Source: WTFV01 sp965203525
Lineage (GTDB): Bacteria > Acidobacteriota > Vicinamibacteria > Vicinamibacterales > UBA8438
DNA length: 64,000 nt
Assembly (NCBI GenBank): GCA_965203525.1
Contig: OZ241898.1
Span: 744,001 to 808,000, forward strand
Reading direction: 5' to 3'
Shown here in pieces: positions 12,409 to 20,751 of the stretch. Positions within the stretch are counted from its first letter, which is position 1. Each line of letters begins with the position of its first letter. A program made the position numbers and the translations under genes. The notes below the pieces were generated by a model, which saw only the letters and a program-made list of their open reading frames with translations, had not been told where the DNA came from and did not search any database.

Positions 12409-13251
12409 ATGCGCATCGGCCTGATCGCGGGCAACGGCCGTTTCCCCTTCCTGGCTCTCGACGCGGCCCGCAGCCTGGGGCACGAAGTCACCGTGGTCGC
12501 GATCCGGGAGGAGGCGGACCCGGCGCTCGAAGCGGCGGCCGCCGCCGGTCGTCCGGCCGGGTTCCACTGGGTTTCGCTGGGCCAGCTCGGCCGCTGCATC
12601 GACGTCCTCGAGCGCGCCGGCGTCACCCGCGCCCTGATGGCGGGCCAGGTCAGGCACACGCGCATCTTCTCGGGCGTCGTGCCGGACCGCACCCTGTTCT
12701 CGGTGCTCCGCCGGCTGGCCACCCGCAACACCGACGCCCTGATCTCGGCGGTGGCGGACGTGCTCGGATCGCACGGGATCCGGCTCGTCGACTCGACCGC
12801 GTTCCTCGAGCCGCTCCTCGCGCGGCCCGGCACGCTCACCGAGCGGGCCCCGAACGGCGAGGAGCGCGGCGACCTCGACTTCGGATACGGCATGGCGGAT
12901 GCGATCGCCGGGCTCGACGTCGGCCAGACGATCGCGGTGCGGCAACGCGCCGTCGTGGCCGTCGAGGCGATGGAGGGCACCGACGAGGTGATCGCCAGGG
13001 CCGGCCGTCTGGCCGGCCCGGGCTTCTGCGTCATCAAGGTCGCCAAGCCGAATCAGGACATGCGTTTCGACGTGCCGGTGATCGGCGTTCCCACGATCCG
13101 CGCCCTCGACGCGGCGGGCGCCGCGGTGCTGTCGGTCGACGCCGGGCGGACGGTGGTGCTGGACGGCGACCGCGTGTTCGAAGCGGCGAACGCGGCCGGC
13201 ATGGCCGTCGTCGGCCGGGCGGTCGCGACGCGGGGGGCGCCGCCGCCGTGA
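12409..13251 (+). CDS. lpxI: UDP-2,3-diacylglucosamine pyrophosphatase, LpxI type (DUF1009)
   Basis: A 280-residue LpxI homologue, which hydrolyses UDP-2,3-diacylglucosamine to lipid X and UMP in lipid A synthesis, replacing LpxH. It shows the N-terminal MRIGLIAGNGRFP, then VTRALMAGQVRHTRIFS and the C-terminal domain VKVAKPNQDMRFDVPVIG with DVGQTIAVRQRAVVAVEA. Length and motifs fit the family. It follows fabZ-lpxA by 22 bases and overlaps the next gene by 4 bases. lpxD and lpxB, usual neighbours, are not seen here. Confidence 0.92.
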   Translation: MRIGLIAGNGRFPFLALDAARSLGHEVTVVAIREEADPALEAAAAAGRPAGFHWVSLGQLGRCIDVLERAGVTRALMAGQVRHTRIFSGVVPDRTLFSVLRRLATRNTDALISAVADVLGSHGIRLVDSTAFLEPLLARPGTLTERAPNGEERGDLDFGYGMADAIAGLDVGQTIAVRQRAVVAVEAMEGTDEVIARAGRLAGPGFCVIKVAKPNQDMRFDVPVIGVPTIRALDAAGAAVLSVDAGRTVVLDGDRVFEAANAAGMAVVGRAVATRGAPPP

Positions 13252-14216
13252 CGCCGCCGGCGTTCCGCGCGGCGGTGGTCGGCGTCGGCCATCTCGGGCG
13301 GCACCACGCCCGCATTCTCGGCGCCGCCCCGGACGTCGATCTCGTCGCCGTCGTCGATCGCGACCCGGACCGGGCGCGCGCGGTCGCGGCCGAAGCAGGC
13401 ACGGTCGCGGTGCCGGACGTACGGGAGATCGATCCGCCCGTCGACGGGGTGGTGGTGGCGGTGCCGACGCGGGATCACGTGCGCGTCGGCCTGCCGCTGC
13501 TCGAGGCCGGCGTGGCGGTGCTGGTCGAAAAGCCGATCGCCGCGTCGATCGCCGGGGCCGACCGCCTGATGGCGGCCGCCGCGGCCTCCGGCGCGACGCT
13601 GGCGGTGGGACACACCGAGCGGCACAATCCGGCCGTCACCGCGGCGCTGCCGCTGATTTCCGCCCCGCGCTTCATCGAGGTGCACCGCCTGGCGAGCTTT
13701 CAGCCGCGCAGTCTCGACGTCGACGTCGTGTTCGACGTCATGATTCACGATCTCGACGTCGTGCTCTCCTGCGTCGGCTCGGAGCCGGTCTCGATCGAGG
13801 CGGTCGGCGTGCCGGTGCTCAGCTCCCGGATCGACATCGCGAACGCCCGCCTGCGCTTCGCGGACGGCTGCATCGCGAACCTGACGGCCAGCCGCATCAG
13901 CCGGGAGCGCGTGCGCAAGCTGCGGGTGTTTCAGCCGCATGCGCTCGTCTCGGTAGACTATGCCGAGCAGCAGGTCGAGATCTGGAAGGTCAGGAAGGGC
14001 GCGGGCGAGCAGGCCGGCATCGACGGCGGCCGGGTGGACGTCGCCGGCGCCGAGCCGCTCGAGCGCGAGCTGGACGACTTCGTCCGCGCCGCGCGGCGGC
14101 GGGCGGTCCCGCGCGTGACCGGTGCGGACGGCCGGCGCGCGCTGGCCGTCGCCCAGCGGATCGCGGGCGCCATGACCGGCGGCGGAGAGCCGGCGTCCCC
14201 GCGGGGAGCCGCATGA
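13248..14216 (+). CDS. Gfo/Idh/MocA family NAD(P)-dependent oxidoreductase
   Basis: A 322-residue oxidoreductase with an N-terminal Rossmann fold (VVGVGHLGRHHARIL; then DLVAVVDRD) and the family's EKPIA motif (LVEKPIAAS). The substrate cannot be read from sequence. It lies between lpxI and the menaquinone genes, overlapping both neighbours by 4 bases. The lipid A side suggests a GnnA-like UDP-GlcNAc 3-dehydrogenase, but no GnnB-type aminotransferase gene is next to it, so this remains inference. GTG 13248 is the coupled start. Confidence 0.85.
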   Translation: MTPPAFRAAVVGVGHLGRHHARILGAAPDVDLVAVVDRDPDRARAVAAEAGTVAVPDVREIDPPVDGVVVAVPTRDHVRVGLPLLEAGVAVLVEKPIAASIAGADRLMAAAAASGATLAVGHTERHNPAVTAALPLISAPRFIEVHRLASFQPRSLDVDVVFDVMIHDLDVVLSCVGSEPVSIEAVGVPVLSSRIDIANARLRFADGCIANLTASRISRERVRKLRVFQPHALVSVDYAEQQVEIWKVRKGAGEQAGIDGGRVDVAGAEPLERELDDFVRAARRRAVPRVTGADGRRALAVAQRIAGAMTGGGEPASPRGAA

Positions 14217-15112
14217 CCGCCGCACCCGCGTGGGAGGCGATCGGCGACCGGCTGCGGGCCGGCGCGCCCCTGTCCGAGTCCGACGTCGCGGCGCTGGCCC
14301 GAACGAGCGACGTCGTGCGTCTCGGAGCGCTGGCGGACGAACGGCGCCGCGCGCGGCGCGGCGGCCGGGCCACGTTCGTGCGCGTGCTGGAGGTTCCGGC
14401 CGCCGCCGCGGACGAAGCGATCGTTCCCGATCAGGCGGGCGAGCTGCGTCTCGCGGAGTGTCCCGACACGCCGGACCGCGTCGTGGACGCGGTGCGCGCG
14501 GCGGCGCGCGCGGCGGGCGGTGTTCCGGTGACCGGCTTCGCGCTCGACGAGCTGGTGGACCTGTGCGGCGGGGACGCGGCGCGCTTCGACGGCCTGCTCG
14601 GCGCGTTGCGGGCCGAGGGCCTGGCGCGCATCGCCGAGGCGCGTGTCGAGCGCACGGCGGATCCGGCCTGGATCGCCCGGGCGGCGGAGGCGGGCGTGCC
14701 GGTGGCCCGCTGCACGGTGGGCCCGCGGGCGGCCGGCGGCCTGGCGGCGTTGCGCCGGGTCGCGGGGTGGGGGAGCGGCGCGGGCGTACCGGCCTTCGCA
14801 CCCCTGTCCCGAATCGTGTCCGACCCGCCTTCGACGGGGTACGAAGACGTGCGGCAGGTTGCGCTGGCGCGGCTGCTGGTCGACAATATCGAGTCGATCC
14901 AGGTGGACTGGCGGCTCTACGGGCCGCAGTTGGCGCAGGTGGCGCTGACGTGCGGGGCGGACGACGTCGACGGCGTCTCCGCGAGCGACGCGTCGGAGCA
15001 CGGGCGCCGGCGCGCGCCGCTCGCGGAAATCACGCGGAACATCCGTGCGGCGGGACTGGCGCCGGTCGAGAGGGACGGCCGTTTCCGGACGCTGCGCACG
15101 CATCACGCATGA
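14213..15112 (+). CDS. MqnE-like protein lacking the radical-SAM iron-sulfur motif
   Basis: A 299-residue protein at the head of the menaquinone genes. Its N terminus (LSESDVAALARTSDVVRLGALADERR) and C-terminal third (GYEDVRQVALARLLVDN, AQVALTCGADDVDG, then EITRNIRAAGLAPVERD) match the layout of aminofutalosine synthase MqnE. However, where MqnE/MqnC have the CxxxCxxC cluster ligands there is only GRATFVRVLEVPA, and the GGGAE motif seen in MqnC next door is gone. The protein is shorter than a usual MqnE (about 360-390). It therefore should not bind a radical-SAM cluster. It may be a structural partner, a repurposed nucleoside-binding barrel, or decaying. ATGA overlaps join it to both neighbours, and the frame is intact. 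Confidence 0.75.
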   Translation: MTAAPAWEAIGDRLRAGAPLSESDVAALARTSDVVRLGALADERRRARRGGRATFVRVLEVPAAAADEAIVPDQAGELRLAECPDTPDRVVDAVRAAARAAGGVPVTGFALDELVDLCGGDAARFDGLLGALRAEGLARIAEARVERTADPAWIARAAEAGVPVARCTVGPRAAGGLAALRRVAGWGSGAGVPAFAPLSRIVSDPPSTGYEDVRQVALARLLVDNIESIQVDWRLYGPQLAQVALTCGADDVDGVSASDASEHGRRRAPLAEITRNIRAAGLAPVERDGRFRTLRTHHA

Positions 15113-15909
15113 GTGCGATCCGTGTCGGAGTCGTCGAGTATCTGAACGCGAGGCCGCTCGTGTACGGGCTGGACGCGCGCCCGGACCTCTTCGCGCTGCA
15201 GTTCGACGTGCCGGCCCGTTGCGCCGCGGCGCTCCACGACCGGTCGGTCGATCTCGCCCTGCTGCCGGCCATCGAGTACCTGCGGCGGCCGGACTACCGG
15301 GTGGTGCCGGACGTGGCGGTGGCGTCGAGCGGGCCGGTGGCGTCGGTGGCGCTCTTCACGACGCGGCCGACGACGGCCATCCGCTCCATCGCCATCGATT
15401 CGAGCTCGCGGACCGCGGTGGCGCTGCTGCGGGTCCTCTGCGCGCAGTGGTTCGACATCGAGCCGAAGTTCGTCACCATGCACCCCGACCTGCAGGCGAT
15501 GCTCAAGCGGTGCGACGCCGCGCTGCTGATCGGCGACGTCGCGCTGTTCACCGAGCACGAGACGGTGGTCGACCTCGACAAGATCGACCTGGGCGAGGAA
15601 TGGACCGCCATGACCGGCCTGCCGTTCGTCTGGGCCTTCTGGGCGGGACGCGCCGAGCGGGTCGGGCCGGAGCACGTCGCCGCGTTGCAGGCCGCGCGCG
15701 ACGCCGGCGCGGCCGCGCTCGACGAAGTGGCGGCGGCGCACCGGTCCTCGGATCCGGAGCAGGCCGAAGTCGCGCGGGAGTACCTGCGGGACAACGTGCG
15801 GTTCGCCTTGAACGAGGAGGGCCGCGCCGGGGTGAAGCGGTTCTTCGCCGCCGCCGCCGACGTCGGCGTCGTGCCGCGGACCGGCGCGTTGCGGTTCTTC
15901 GACGCATGA
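15109..15909 (+). CDS. mqnA: Chorismate dehydratase MqnA
   Basis: A 266-residue periplasmic-binding-protein-like enzyme that dehydrates chorismate to 3-enolpyruvylbenzoate, first step of the futalosine menaquinone pathway. Family blocks are visible: RVGVVEYLNARPLVYGL, DLALLPAIEYLR, SIAIDSSSRTAVALLRVL, DAALLIGDVAL, and TGLPFVWAFWAG. No signal peptide is seen, as expected for a cytosolic enzyme. It overlaps the MqnE-like gene and mqnC by 4 bases each. Confidence 0.94.
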   Translation: MSAIRVGVVEYLNARPLVYGLDARPDLFALQFDVPARCAAALHDRSVDLALLPAIEYLRRPDYRVVPDVAVASSGPVASVALFTTRPTTAIRSIAIDSSSRTAVALLRVLCAQWFDIEPKFVTMHPDLQAMLKRCDAALLIGDVALFTEHETVVDLDKIDLGEEWTAMTGLPFVWAFWAGRAERVGPEHVAALQAARDAGAAALDEVAAAHRSSDPEQAEVAREYLRDNVRFALNEEGRAGVKRFFAAAADVGVVPRTGALRFFDA

Positions 15910-17123
15910 CCGGACGCGCGATCGACGACGCCGTGCGGCGCGTGCTCGACGGCGGACGTCTCGCCGCCGCCGAGGCGCTGGCCCTGTACGACGGCCTGCC
16001 GACGCACCGGCTCGGGCAGTTGGCCGACGCGGCGCGTGCCGCGCGGCACCCGGACGGCGTCGTCACCTACATCATCGACCGCAACGTCAACTACACGAAC
16101 GTATGCGTGGCGCGGTGCAACTTCTGCGCGTTCTACCGGGAGGTGGGCGCGGGAGACGGCTACGTGCTCGGCTTCGACGAGATCTTCGCCAAGATCGACG
16201 AGACGATCGCGGTCGGCGGCGTGCAGCTCCTGCTGCAGGGCGGTCACAATCCGGACCTTCCGCTGGCGTGGTACGAGGACCTGTTCCGGGCCGTCAAGGC
16301 GCGCTACCCGGATTTCAAGCTGCACGCCCTGTCGCCGCCGGAGGTGATCCACCTGTCGCGCCTGTCGCAGCTTCCGCCCCGCGCCGTCATCGAGCGCCTG
16401 GCCGCGGCCGGGCTCGACAGCATGCCCGGCGGCGGGGCCGAGATCCTGGTCGATCGCGTCCGGAAGCGGTTGCGCTGTTACGGCAAGGCGACCGCCGCCG
16501 AGTGGATCGACGTGATGCGGCACGCGCACGAAGCCGGTCTGCGGACCACCGCGACGATGATGTACGGCACGGTGGAGCGGCTCGACGAACGGATCGAGCA
16601 CCTGCTGCGGCTGCGGGAACTGCAGGACGAGACCGGCGGCTTCACCGCGTTCATCACCTGGAGCTTCCAGCCGTCGAACACCGAGCTGGGCGGCGCCGGC
16701 GCCACCGGCGTCGAGTACCTGAGAACCCTCGCGCTCGCCCGCCTCGTCCTCGACAACTTCGACAACCTGCAGGCTTCCTGGGTCACGCAGGGCGGCAAGG
16801 TCGGCCAGTTGAGCCTCGCCTGCGGCGCCAACGACATGGGCAGCGTGATGATCGAGGAGAACGTCGTGCGCGCGGCCGGCGCCGCCTGGTGCATGGACGA
16901 GGTGGAGATCGTGCGCAACATCGAGGACGCCGGGTTCGTGCCGAAGCGCCGCGACATGCAGTACCGGGTGCTCGGCGATCCGGTCTTCCGCCAGCGGCAG
17001 GTGCCGCGCATGACCGAGCTGGCCACCGCGCGCGAGGCGGGGGACGCGTCCGTGCCGGCCGAACTCGAGCGCTATCCGGCGCGGAGTCCGGCCGGCAGGC
17101 GGCGCCGCGCCGCCCGCGCATGA
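15906..17123 (+). CDS. mqnC: Cyclic dehypoxanthinyl futalosine synthase MqnC (radical SAM)
   Basis: A 405-residue radical-SAM enzyme that cyclises dehypoxanthinyl futalosine. The cluster motif CVARCNFCAF is near residue 67, preceded by YIIDRNVNYTNV; GGVQLLLQGGHNPDLP and DSMPGGGAEIL follow. The C-terminal domain has LALARLVLDNFDNLQASWV and SLACGANDMGSVMIEE. Length is slightly above the family norm because of an Arg/Pro/Ala tail. It is coupled to mqnA and to the deaminase gene by ATGA overlaps. The intact cysteines contrast sharply with the related protein two genes upstream. Confidence 0.95.
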   Translation: MTGRAIDDAVRRVLDGGRLAAAEALALYDGLPTHRLGQLADAARAARHPDGVVTYIIDRNVNYTNVCVARCNFCAFYREVGAGDGYVLGFDEIFAKIDETIAVGGVQLLLQGGHNPDLPLAWYEDLFRAVKARYPDFKLHALSPPEVIHLSRLSQLPPRAVIERLAAAGLDSMPGGGAEILVDRVRKRLRCYGKATAAEWIDVMRHAHEAGLRTTATMMYGTVERLDERIEHLLRLRELQDETGGFTAFITWSFQPSNTELGGAGATGVEYLRTLALARLVLDNFDNLQASWVTQGGKVGQLSLACGANDMGSVMIEENVVRAAGAAWCMDEVEIVRNIEDAGFVPKRRDMQYRVLGDPVFRQRQVPRMTELATAREAGDASVPAELERYPARSPAGRRRRAARA

Positions 17124-18442
17124 GTCGGGCGGAGCGCATCCGGTACCACGCCCGCTGGGTGGCGCCGATCACCTCCCCGCCGCTGGAGCACGGGTGGGTG
17201 GAGGTGGAGGACGGCGTGATTCGTGCCGTCGGCGCCGGCGCGGCCGCCGACCGGGACCCCGCCGCCCGCGAAATCGACGTCGGGCGCGCCTGCATCCTGC
17301 CCGGTCTGGTCAACGCCCATACCCACCTGGAGCTGTCCGCGCAGCGCGGCGCGGTCGCCCCGGCGCGCTCGATGCCGGCCTGGGCGGCGGCGCTGATGCG
17401 CAGCCTGGAGTCCGAGGCGCCGGGCGCGCGCAGCGGGGCGATCGCCGCGGCGATCGACGAGCTGCGCCGCGCCGGGACCGCGCTGGTCGGCGACGTCGCG
17501 AACACCCCGGATTCGGTGGCGGCGCTGGAGGCGGGCCCGGTCGAGGGGGTGGTCTTTCGCGAGGCGCTCGGTTTCGACGTGGCGGCGGAGCGGGCGGCCG
17601 AGGTGGCGGAGCGGATCGCCGGGCTCGCGTCCGAACGGCCGGACGCGCGGGTGCGCCTGCGCGCCGCCGCCCATGCGCCCTACTCGGTCTCGCCGGCGTT
17701 GTTCCGGGCGCTGGCGGCCCGCGTGCCCGGGCCGCGGTCGGCGCACCTGGCCGAATCGCGGGAGGAGTGCGAGTTCCTCCGGTCGGGACGGGGGGCCTGG
17801 CGGGAGATCCTCGAGGCGCGCGGACGCTGGAATCCGGCGTGGCGGCCGCCGGGGTCCGGACCGGTGGACTACCTGGAACGGCTGGGCTGGCTCCGGAGCG
17901 ACTCGCTGCTCGTGCACGGCGTGCAGCTCACGCCGGCCGAGATCCGCCGGGTGGCCGCATCCGGCGCCACCATCGTGACCTGTCCGCGGAGCAACGCCTG
18001 GACCGGCGCCGGCGTTCCGCCCGTGGCCGCGTTCCATGCGGCGGGGGCCGCGGTGGCGGTCGGCACCGACAGTCTCGCCAGCGTCCCGGATCTGAACCTC
18101 TTCGCGGAACTGGCCCAGCTTCGCCGTCTCGCGCCGGAGGTCCCCGCCCGCCGCATTCTGCGTAGCGCCACGCTCGACGGCGCCGCCGCCCTGGGCCGGG
18201 GCCGGACGCACGGCGCCGTCGAGCCCGCGCGCCGCGCCGCGCTGATAGCCGTCCGGACGCCGGCGGCGGTACGGGATGTGGAAGAATACCTGCTGACCGG
18301 GATCGCACCGGAACAGATCGTCTGGCTCGACCGGGTGGCCGGTGGCGGCGGCGCGGCGGAGGGTTCCGGTCCGCGCCGGCGCTCCGCGGCGGAACGACGC
18401 GTTGCGCCGGGAGCGGCGCGGTGCCGGGAGCGAACGCCGTAG
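17120..18442 (+). CDS. mqnX: Amidohydrolase, probable aminofutalosine deaminase
   Basis: A 440-residue amidohydrolase of the TRZ/ATZ type. The metal motif appears as GLVNAHTHLELS (~residue 70), then AHAPYSVSP, a lone His in SAHLAESREE, LLVHGVQLTPAEI, and the Asp in VGTDSLASVPDLNLF. Wedged between mqnC and a prenyltransferase, it most likely converts 6-amino-6-deoxyfutalosine to futalosine, the deaminase branch of the pathway. The substrate call comes from context; the fold call is firm. The last ~40 residues are Arg/Gly-rich tail beyond the domain. Confidence 0.85.
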   Translation: MSRAERIRYHARWVAPITSPPLEHGWVEVEDGVIRAVGAGAAADRDPAAREIDVGRACILPGLVNAHTHLELSAQRGAVAPARSMPAWAAALMRSLESEAPGARSGAIAAAIDELRRAGTALVGDVANTPDSVAALEAGPVEGVVFREALGFDVAAERAAEVAERIAGLASERPDARVRLRAAAHAPYSVSPALFRALAARVPGPRSAHLAESREECEFLRSGRGAWREILEARGRWNPAWRPPGSGPVDYLERLGWLRSDSLLVHGVQLTPAEIRRVAASGATIVTCPRSNAWTGAGVPPVAAFHAAGAAVAVGTDSLASVPDLNLFAELAQLRRLAPEVPARRILRSATLDGAAALGRGRTHGAVEPARRAALIAVRTPAAVRDVEEYLLTGIAPEQIVWLDRVAGGGGAAEGSGPRRRSAAERRVAPGAARCRERTP

Positions 18443-18463
18443 CGCGGGGTGCGCAGGATACGC

Positions 18464-19318
18464 ATGTTCTCCCGAATTCGCACGTACGCGTCGTTCATCC
18501 GCTTCGGCCACACCGTCTTCGCCCTGCCGTTCGCGTTGTGCGGCGCCCTGCTCGCCGGCCTGGAGGCCGACCTCACCTGGGCCAGGGCCGGATGGATCGT
18601 GGCGGCGATGTTCACCGCGCGGACGGCCGCGATGGCCTTCAACCGACTCGTCGACGCGCGCTACGACGCGCTGAACCCGCGCACGCGGGGACGCGAGATT
18701 CCGCGCGGACGGGTCTCCCGCCGCGAGGCCGGGGCCATCGTGGTCCTGGCCGCGGCGGCGTTCGTGGCCGTCACGCACGCGCTGGGTCCGGTCTGCTTCG
18801 CGCTGTCGCCGGTGGCGCTGGCCATCGTGTTCTGGTACTCGCTGGCGAAGCGGCACACGGCCTGCGCGCAGCTCTTCCTCGGACTGGCGCTCGCCGTCGC
18901 GCCGGTGGGCGGGTGGCTGGCGGCGGGCGGCGGCTGGGGCTGGACGCCCTGGCTGCTCGCGCTGGCCACCGGCGCCTGGGTCGCGGGCTTCGACGTGATC
19001 TACGCCTGCGAGGACGTCGACTTCGACCGCCGCCACGGCCTGCGGTCGATGCCGGCCCGGTTCGGGATCGCGCGGGCGCTGGGCCTGTCGCGCCTGCTGC
19101 ACGCCGTGACCGTCGCCGGATTGGCGGGGCTGGCCTGGCTGGCGCCGCTGGGTCCGGTCTACCTGGCCGGGGTCGGCGGGGTGGCGCTCCTGCTGGCGTA
19201 CGAGCAGTCGCTCGTCAGCGCCGCCGACCTGTCGCGCGTGAAGCAGGCGTTCGACCTCAACGGGTACGTCGGCGTCCTGTACCTGGCCGCGACGGCGGCC
19301 GCGATTCATGCCGGATAA
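18464..19318 (+). CDS. mqnP: UbiA-family prenyltransferase, menaquinone type (MqnP-like)
   Basis: A 284-residue multi-pass membrane prenyltransferase with the two Asp-rich motifs: NRLVDARYDALNPRT (~residue 53) and YACEDVDFDRRHG (~residue 178). About eight hydrophobic helices are visible. It probably attaches the polyprenyl chain to the futalosine-derived naphthoate. ATG 18464 follows the deaminase stop by 21 bases; GTG 18449 would add MRRIR. The 3' end overlaps ubiX by 11 bases. Confidence 0.9.
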   Translation: MFSRIRTYASFIRFGHTVFALPFALCGALLAGLEADLTWARAGWIVAAMFTARTAAMAFNRLVDARYDALNPRTRGREIPRGRVSRREAGAIVVLAAAAFVAVTHALGPVCFALSPVALAIVFWYSLAKRHTACAQLFLGLALAVAPVGGWLAAGGGWGWTPWLLALATGAWVAGFDVIYACEDVDFDRRHGLRSMPARFGIARALGLSRLLHAVTVAGLAGLAWLAPLGPVYLAGVGGVALLLAYEQSLVSAADLSRVKQAFDLNGYVGVLYLAATAAAIHAG

Positions 19319-19919
19319 GCCGTCGCGCGTCGCGGTCGGCATCACCGGCGCCAGCGGCGCCCTCTACGCGGCGCGCACCCTGGCGGCGCTGCTGGCCGCG
19401 GACGTGCGGGTGGATCTGGTGGTGTCGGACTTCGGGCGGCGCCTGCTGGCCGACGAGCTGGGGCCGGACGCGGCGGCCGACCGCCTGGGTCCGTACCTGA
19501 CGGCGCGCTACGGCGTGGCGATCGCGCCCGGCGCGCTGGTCGTCCACCGCAACCGGGACGCCGGCGCGGCGATCGCCAGCGGCACCTCGCCGTGCGACGC
19601 GATGGTCATCGTGCCCTGCTCGATGAAGACGCTGGCGGGCGTGGCGCACGGTCTCTCCCGCAACCTGATCGAGCGGGCGGCGGACGTGGCGCTGAAGGAG
19701 CGCCGCCCCCTCGTCATCGTGCCGCGCGAGACCCCGCTGAGCCTGCCGCAGTTGCGCAACATGGTGCTCTGCGCCGAGGCGGGCGCCCACCTGCTGCCGG
19801 CCATGCCCGCCTTCTACCAGCGGCCGGCCACGCTCGACGACCTGGCCGACTTCATGGCGGGCAGGATCTTTTCGTGCCTGGGCCTCGAGCACGACCTCTT
19901 TCCCGCGTGGACCGGGTGA
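19308..19919 (+). CDS. ubiX: Flavin prenyltransferase UbiX
   Basis: A 203-residue flavin prenyltransferase that makes prenylated FMN for UbiD-type decarboxylases. The FMN-binding start VAVGITGASGALYAARTL, the VPCSMKTLAGVAHG block and RPLVIVPRETPLSLPQLRNM are all present. In this operon it would serve the decarboxylase step of futalosine-dependent menaquinone synthesis, although no UbiD-like gene is in the window. It overlaps the prenyltransferase upstream by 11 bases and menG downstream by 4. Confidence 0.94.
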   Translation: MPDKPSRVAVGITGASGALYAARTLAALLAADVRVDLVVSDFGRRLLADELGPDAAADRLGPYLTARYGVAIAPGALVVHRNRDAGAAIASGTSPCDAMVIVPCSMKTLAGVAHGLSRNLIERAADVALKERRPLVIVPRETPLSLPQLRNMVLCAEAGAHLLPAMPAFYQRPATLDDLADFMAGRIFSCLGLEHDLFPAWTG

Positions 19920-20653
19920 TCGACAAGACGCCGGATCGCATCGCCGCGATGTTCGACGCCATCGCGGGGCGCTACGACCTGCTCAACCACCTGCTGAGCG
20001 GCGGCCTGGACCGGCGGTGGCGGGCGCGGGCGGTGCGCGCCCTGGGCCTGACCGGCAGGGAGACGGTCCTGGACCTGTGCACGGGAACCGGGGACCTCGC
20101 CATCGCGCTGTGCCAGCGGCGGCGCGGCGCGGCGCGCGTCGTCGGGATCGACTTCGCCGCCCGCATGCTGTCCCGCGCCGCCCGCAAGCTCGACGCGCGG
20201 GGGCTGGACGGCCGGATCGGTCTGGTCCGCGGCGACGCCCTGCGGACGCCGGTGCCGGCCGCGGCGGTCGATGCGGCCACGATCGCCTTCGGCATCCGCA
20301 ACGTGGAGGACCCGCCCCGCGCGCTGGCCGAGCTGCATCGCGTCGTCCGGCCCGGCGGGCGCATCGCCATCCTGGAATTCGGCATGCCCACCGTGCCCGG
20401 ACTCGGCCCGCTCTACCGCTGGTATTTCCGCCGCGTGCTGCCGCGGGTCGGGCGCCTGATCTCGCGGCACGACAGCGCCTACGCGTACCTGCCGGCTTCG
20501 GTCGGCGCGTTCCCGAGCGGCGCCGGCTTCCGCCGGCTGCTCGACGACGCCGGTTTCGTGGACACCGAGGCGGTCCCGATGCTGCTGGGCGTGGTCTGGC
20601 TGTACGCGGCGACGCGCGCAGGACCCGCCGCGGCGGGACGTAGCGGCGCATGA
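19916..20653 (+). CDS. ubiE: Demethylmenaquinone methyltransferase (UbiE/MenG)
   Basis: A 245-residue SAM-dependent methyltransferase, the last step of menaquinone synthesis. Motif I is VLDLCTGTGDLAIAL. UbiE signatures include AAMFDAIAGRYDLLNHLLS at the N terminus and ATIAFGIRNVEDPPRAL with RPGGRIAILEFGMP. GTG 19916 overlaps the ubiX stop (GTGA). It closes the run of eight overlapping or closely packed genes from 13.2 to 20.7 kb. Confidence 0.93.
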   Translation: MIDKTPDRIAAMFDAIAGRYDLLNHLLSGGLDRRWRARAVRALGLTGRETVLDLCTGTGDLAIALCQRRRGAARVVGIDFAARMLSRAARKLDARGLDGRIGLVRGDALRTPVPAAAVDAATIAFGIRNVEDPPRALAELHRVVRPGGRIAILEFGMPTVPGLGPLYRWYFRRVLPRVGRLISRHDSAYAYLPASVGAFPSGAGFRRLLDDAGFVDTEAVPMLLGVVWLYAATRAGPAAAGRSGA

Positions 20654-20731
20654 ACGCCGGGCGCCGGGCACAAGGGAAGACGCGCGCACGACCCGCCGCG
20701 GGGCCGCCGATCCGTGGCGACGTGCACGGGC

Positions 20732-20737
20732 TATAAT
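20732..20737 (+). promoter_or_regulatory. -10 box for the TonB-like gene
   Basis: A perfect TATAAT sits 14 bases before the ATG at 20752, in a 98-base spacer after ubiE. No strong -35 is visible. The short distance predicts a 5' leader of well under ten bases. Confidence 0.55.
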
Positions 20738-20751
20738 CGACCGGGCGCTTC

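Noticed and set aside
18464..19318. Calling the UbiA-type gene a 4-hydroxybenzoate octaprenyltransferase for ubiquinone
   Set aside because: Its place in the mqn operon and the absence of other ubiquinone genes favour menaquinone.
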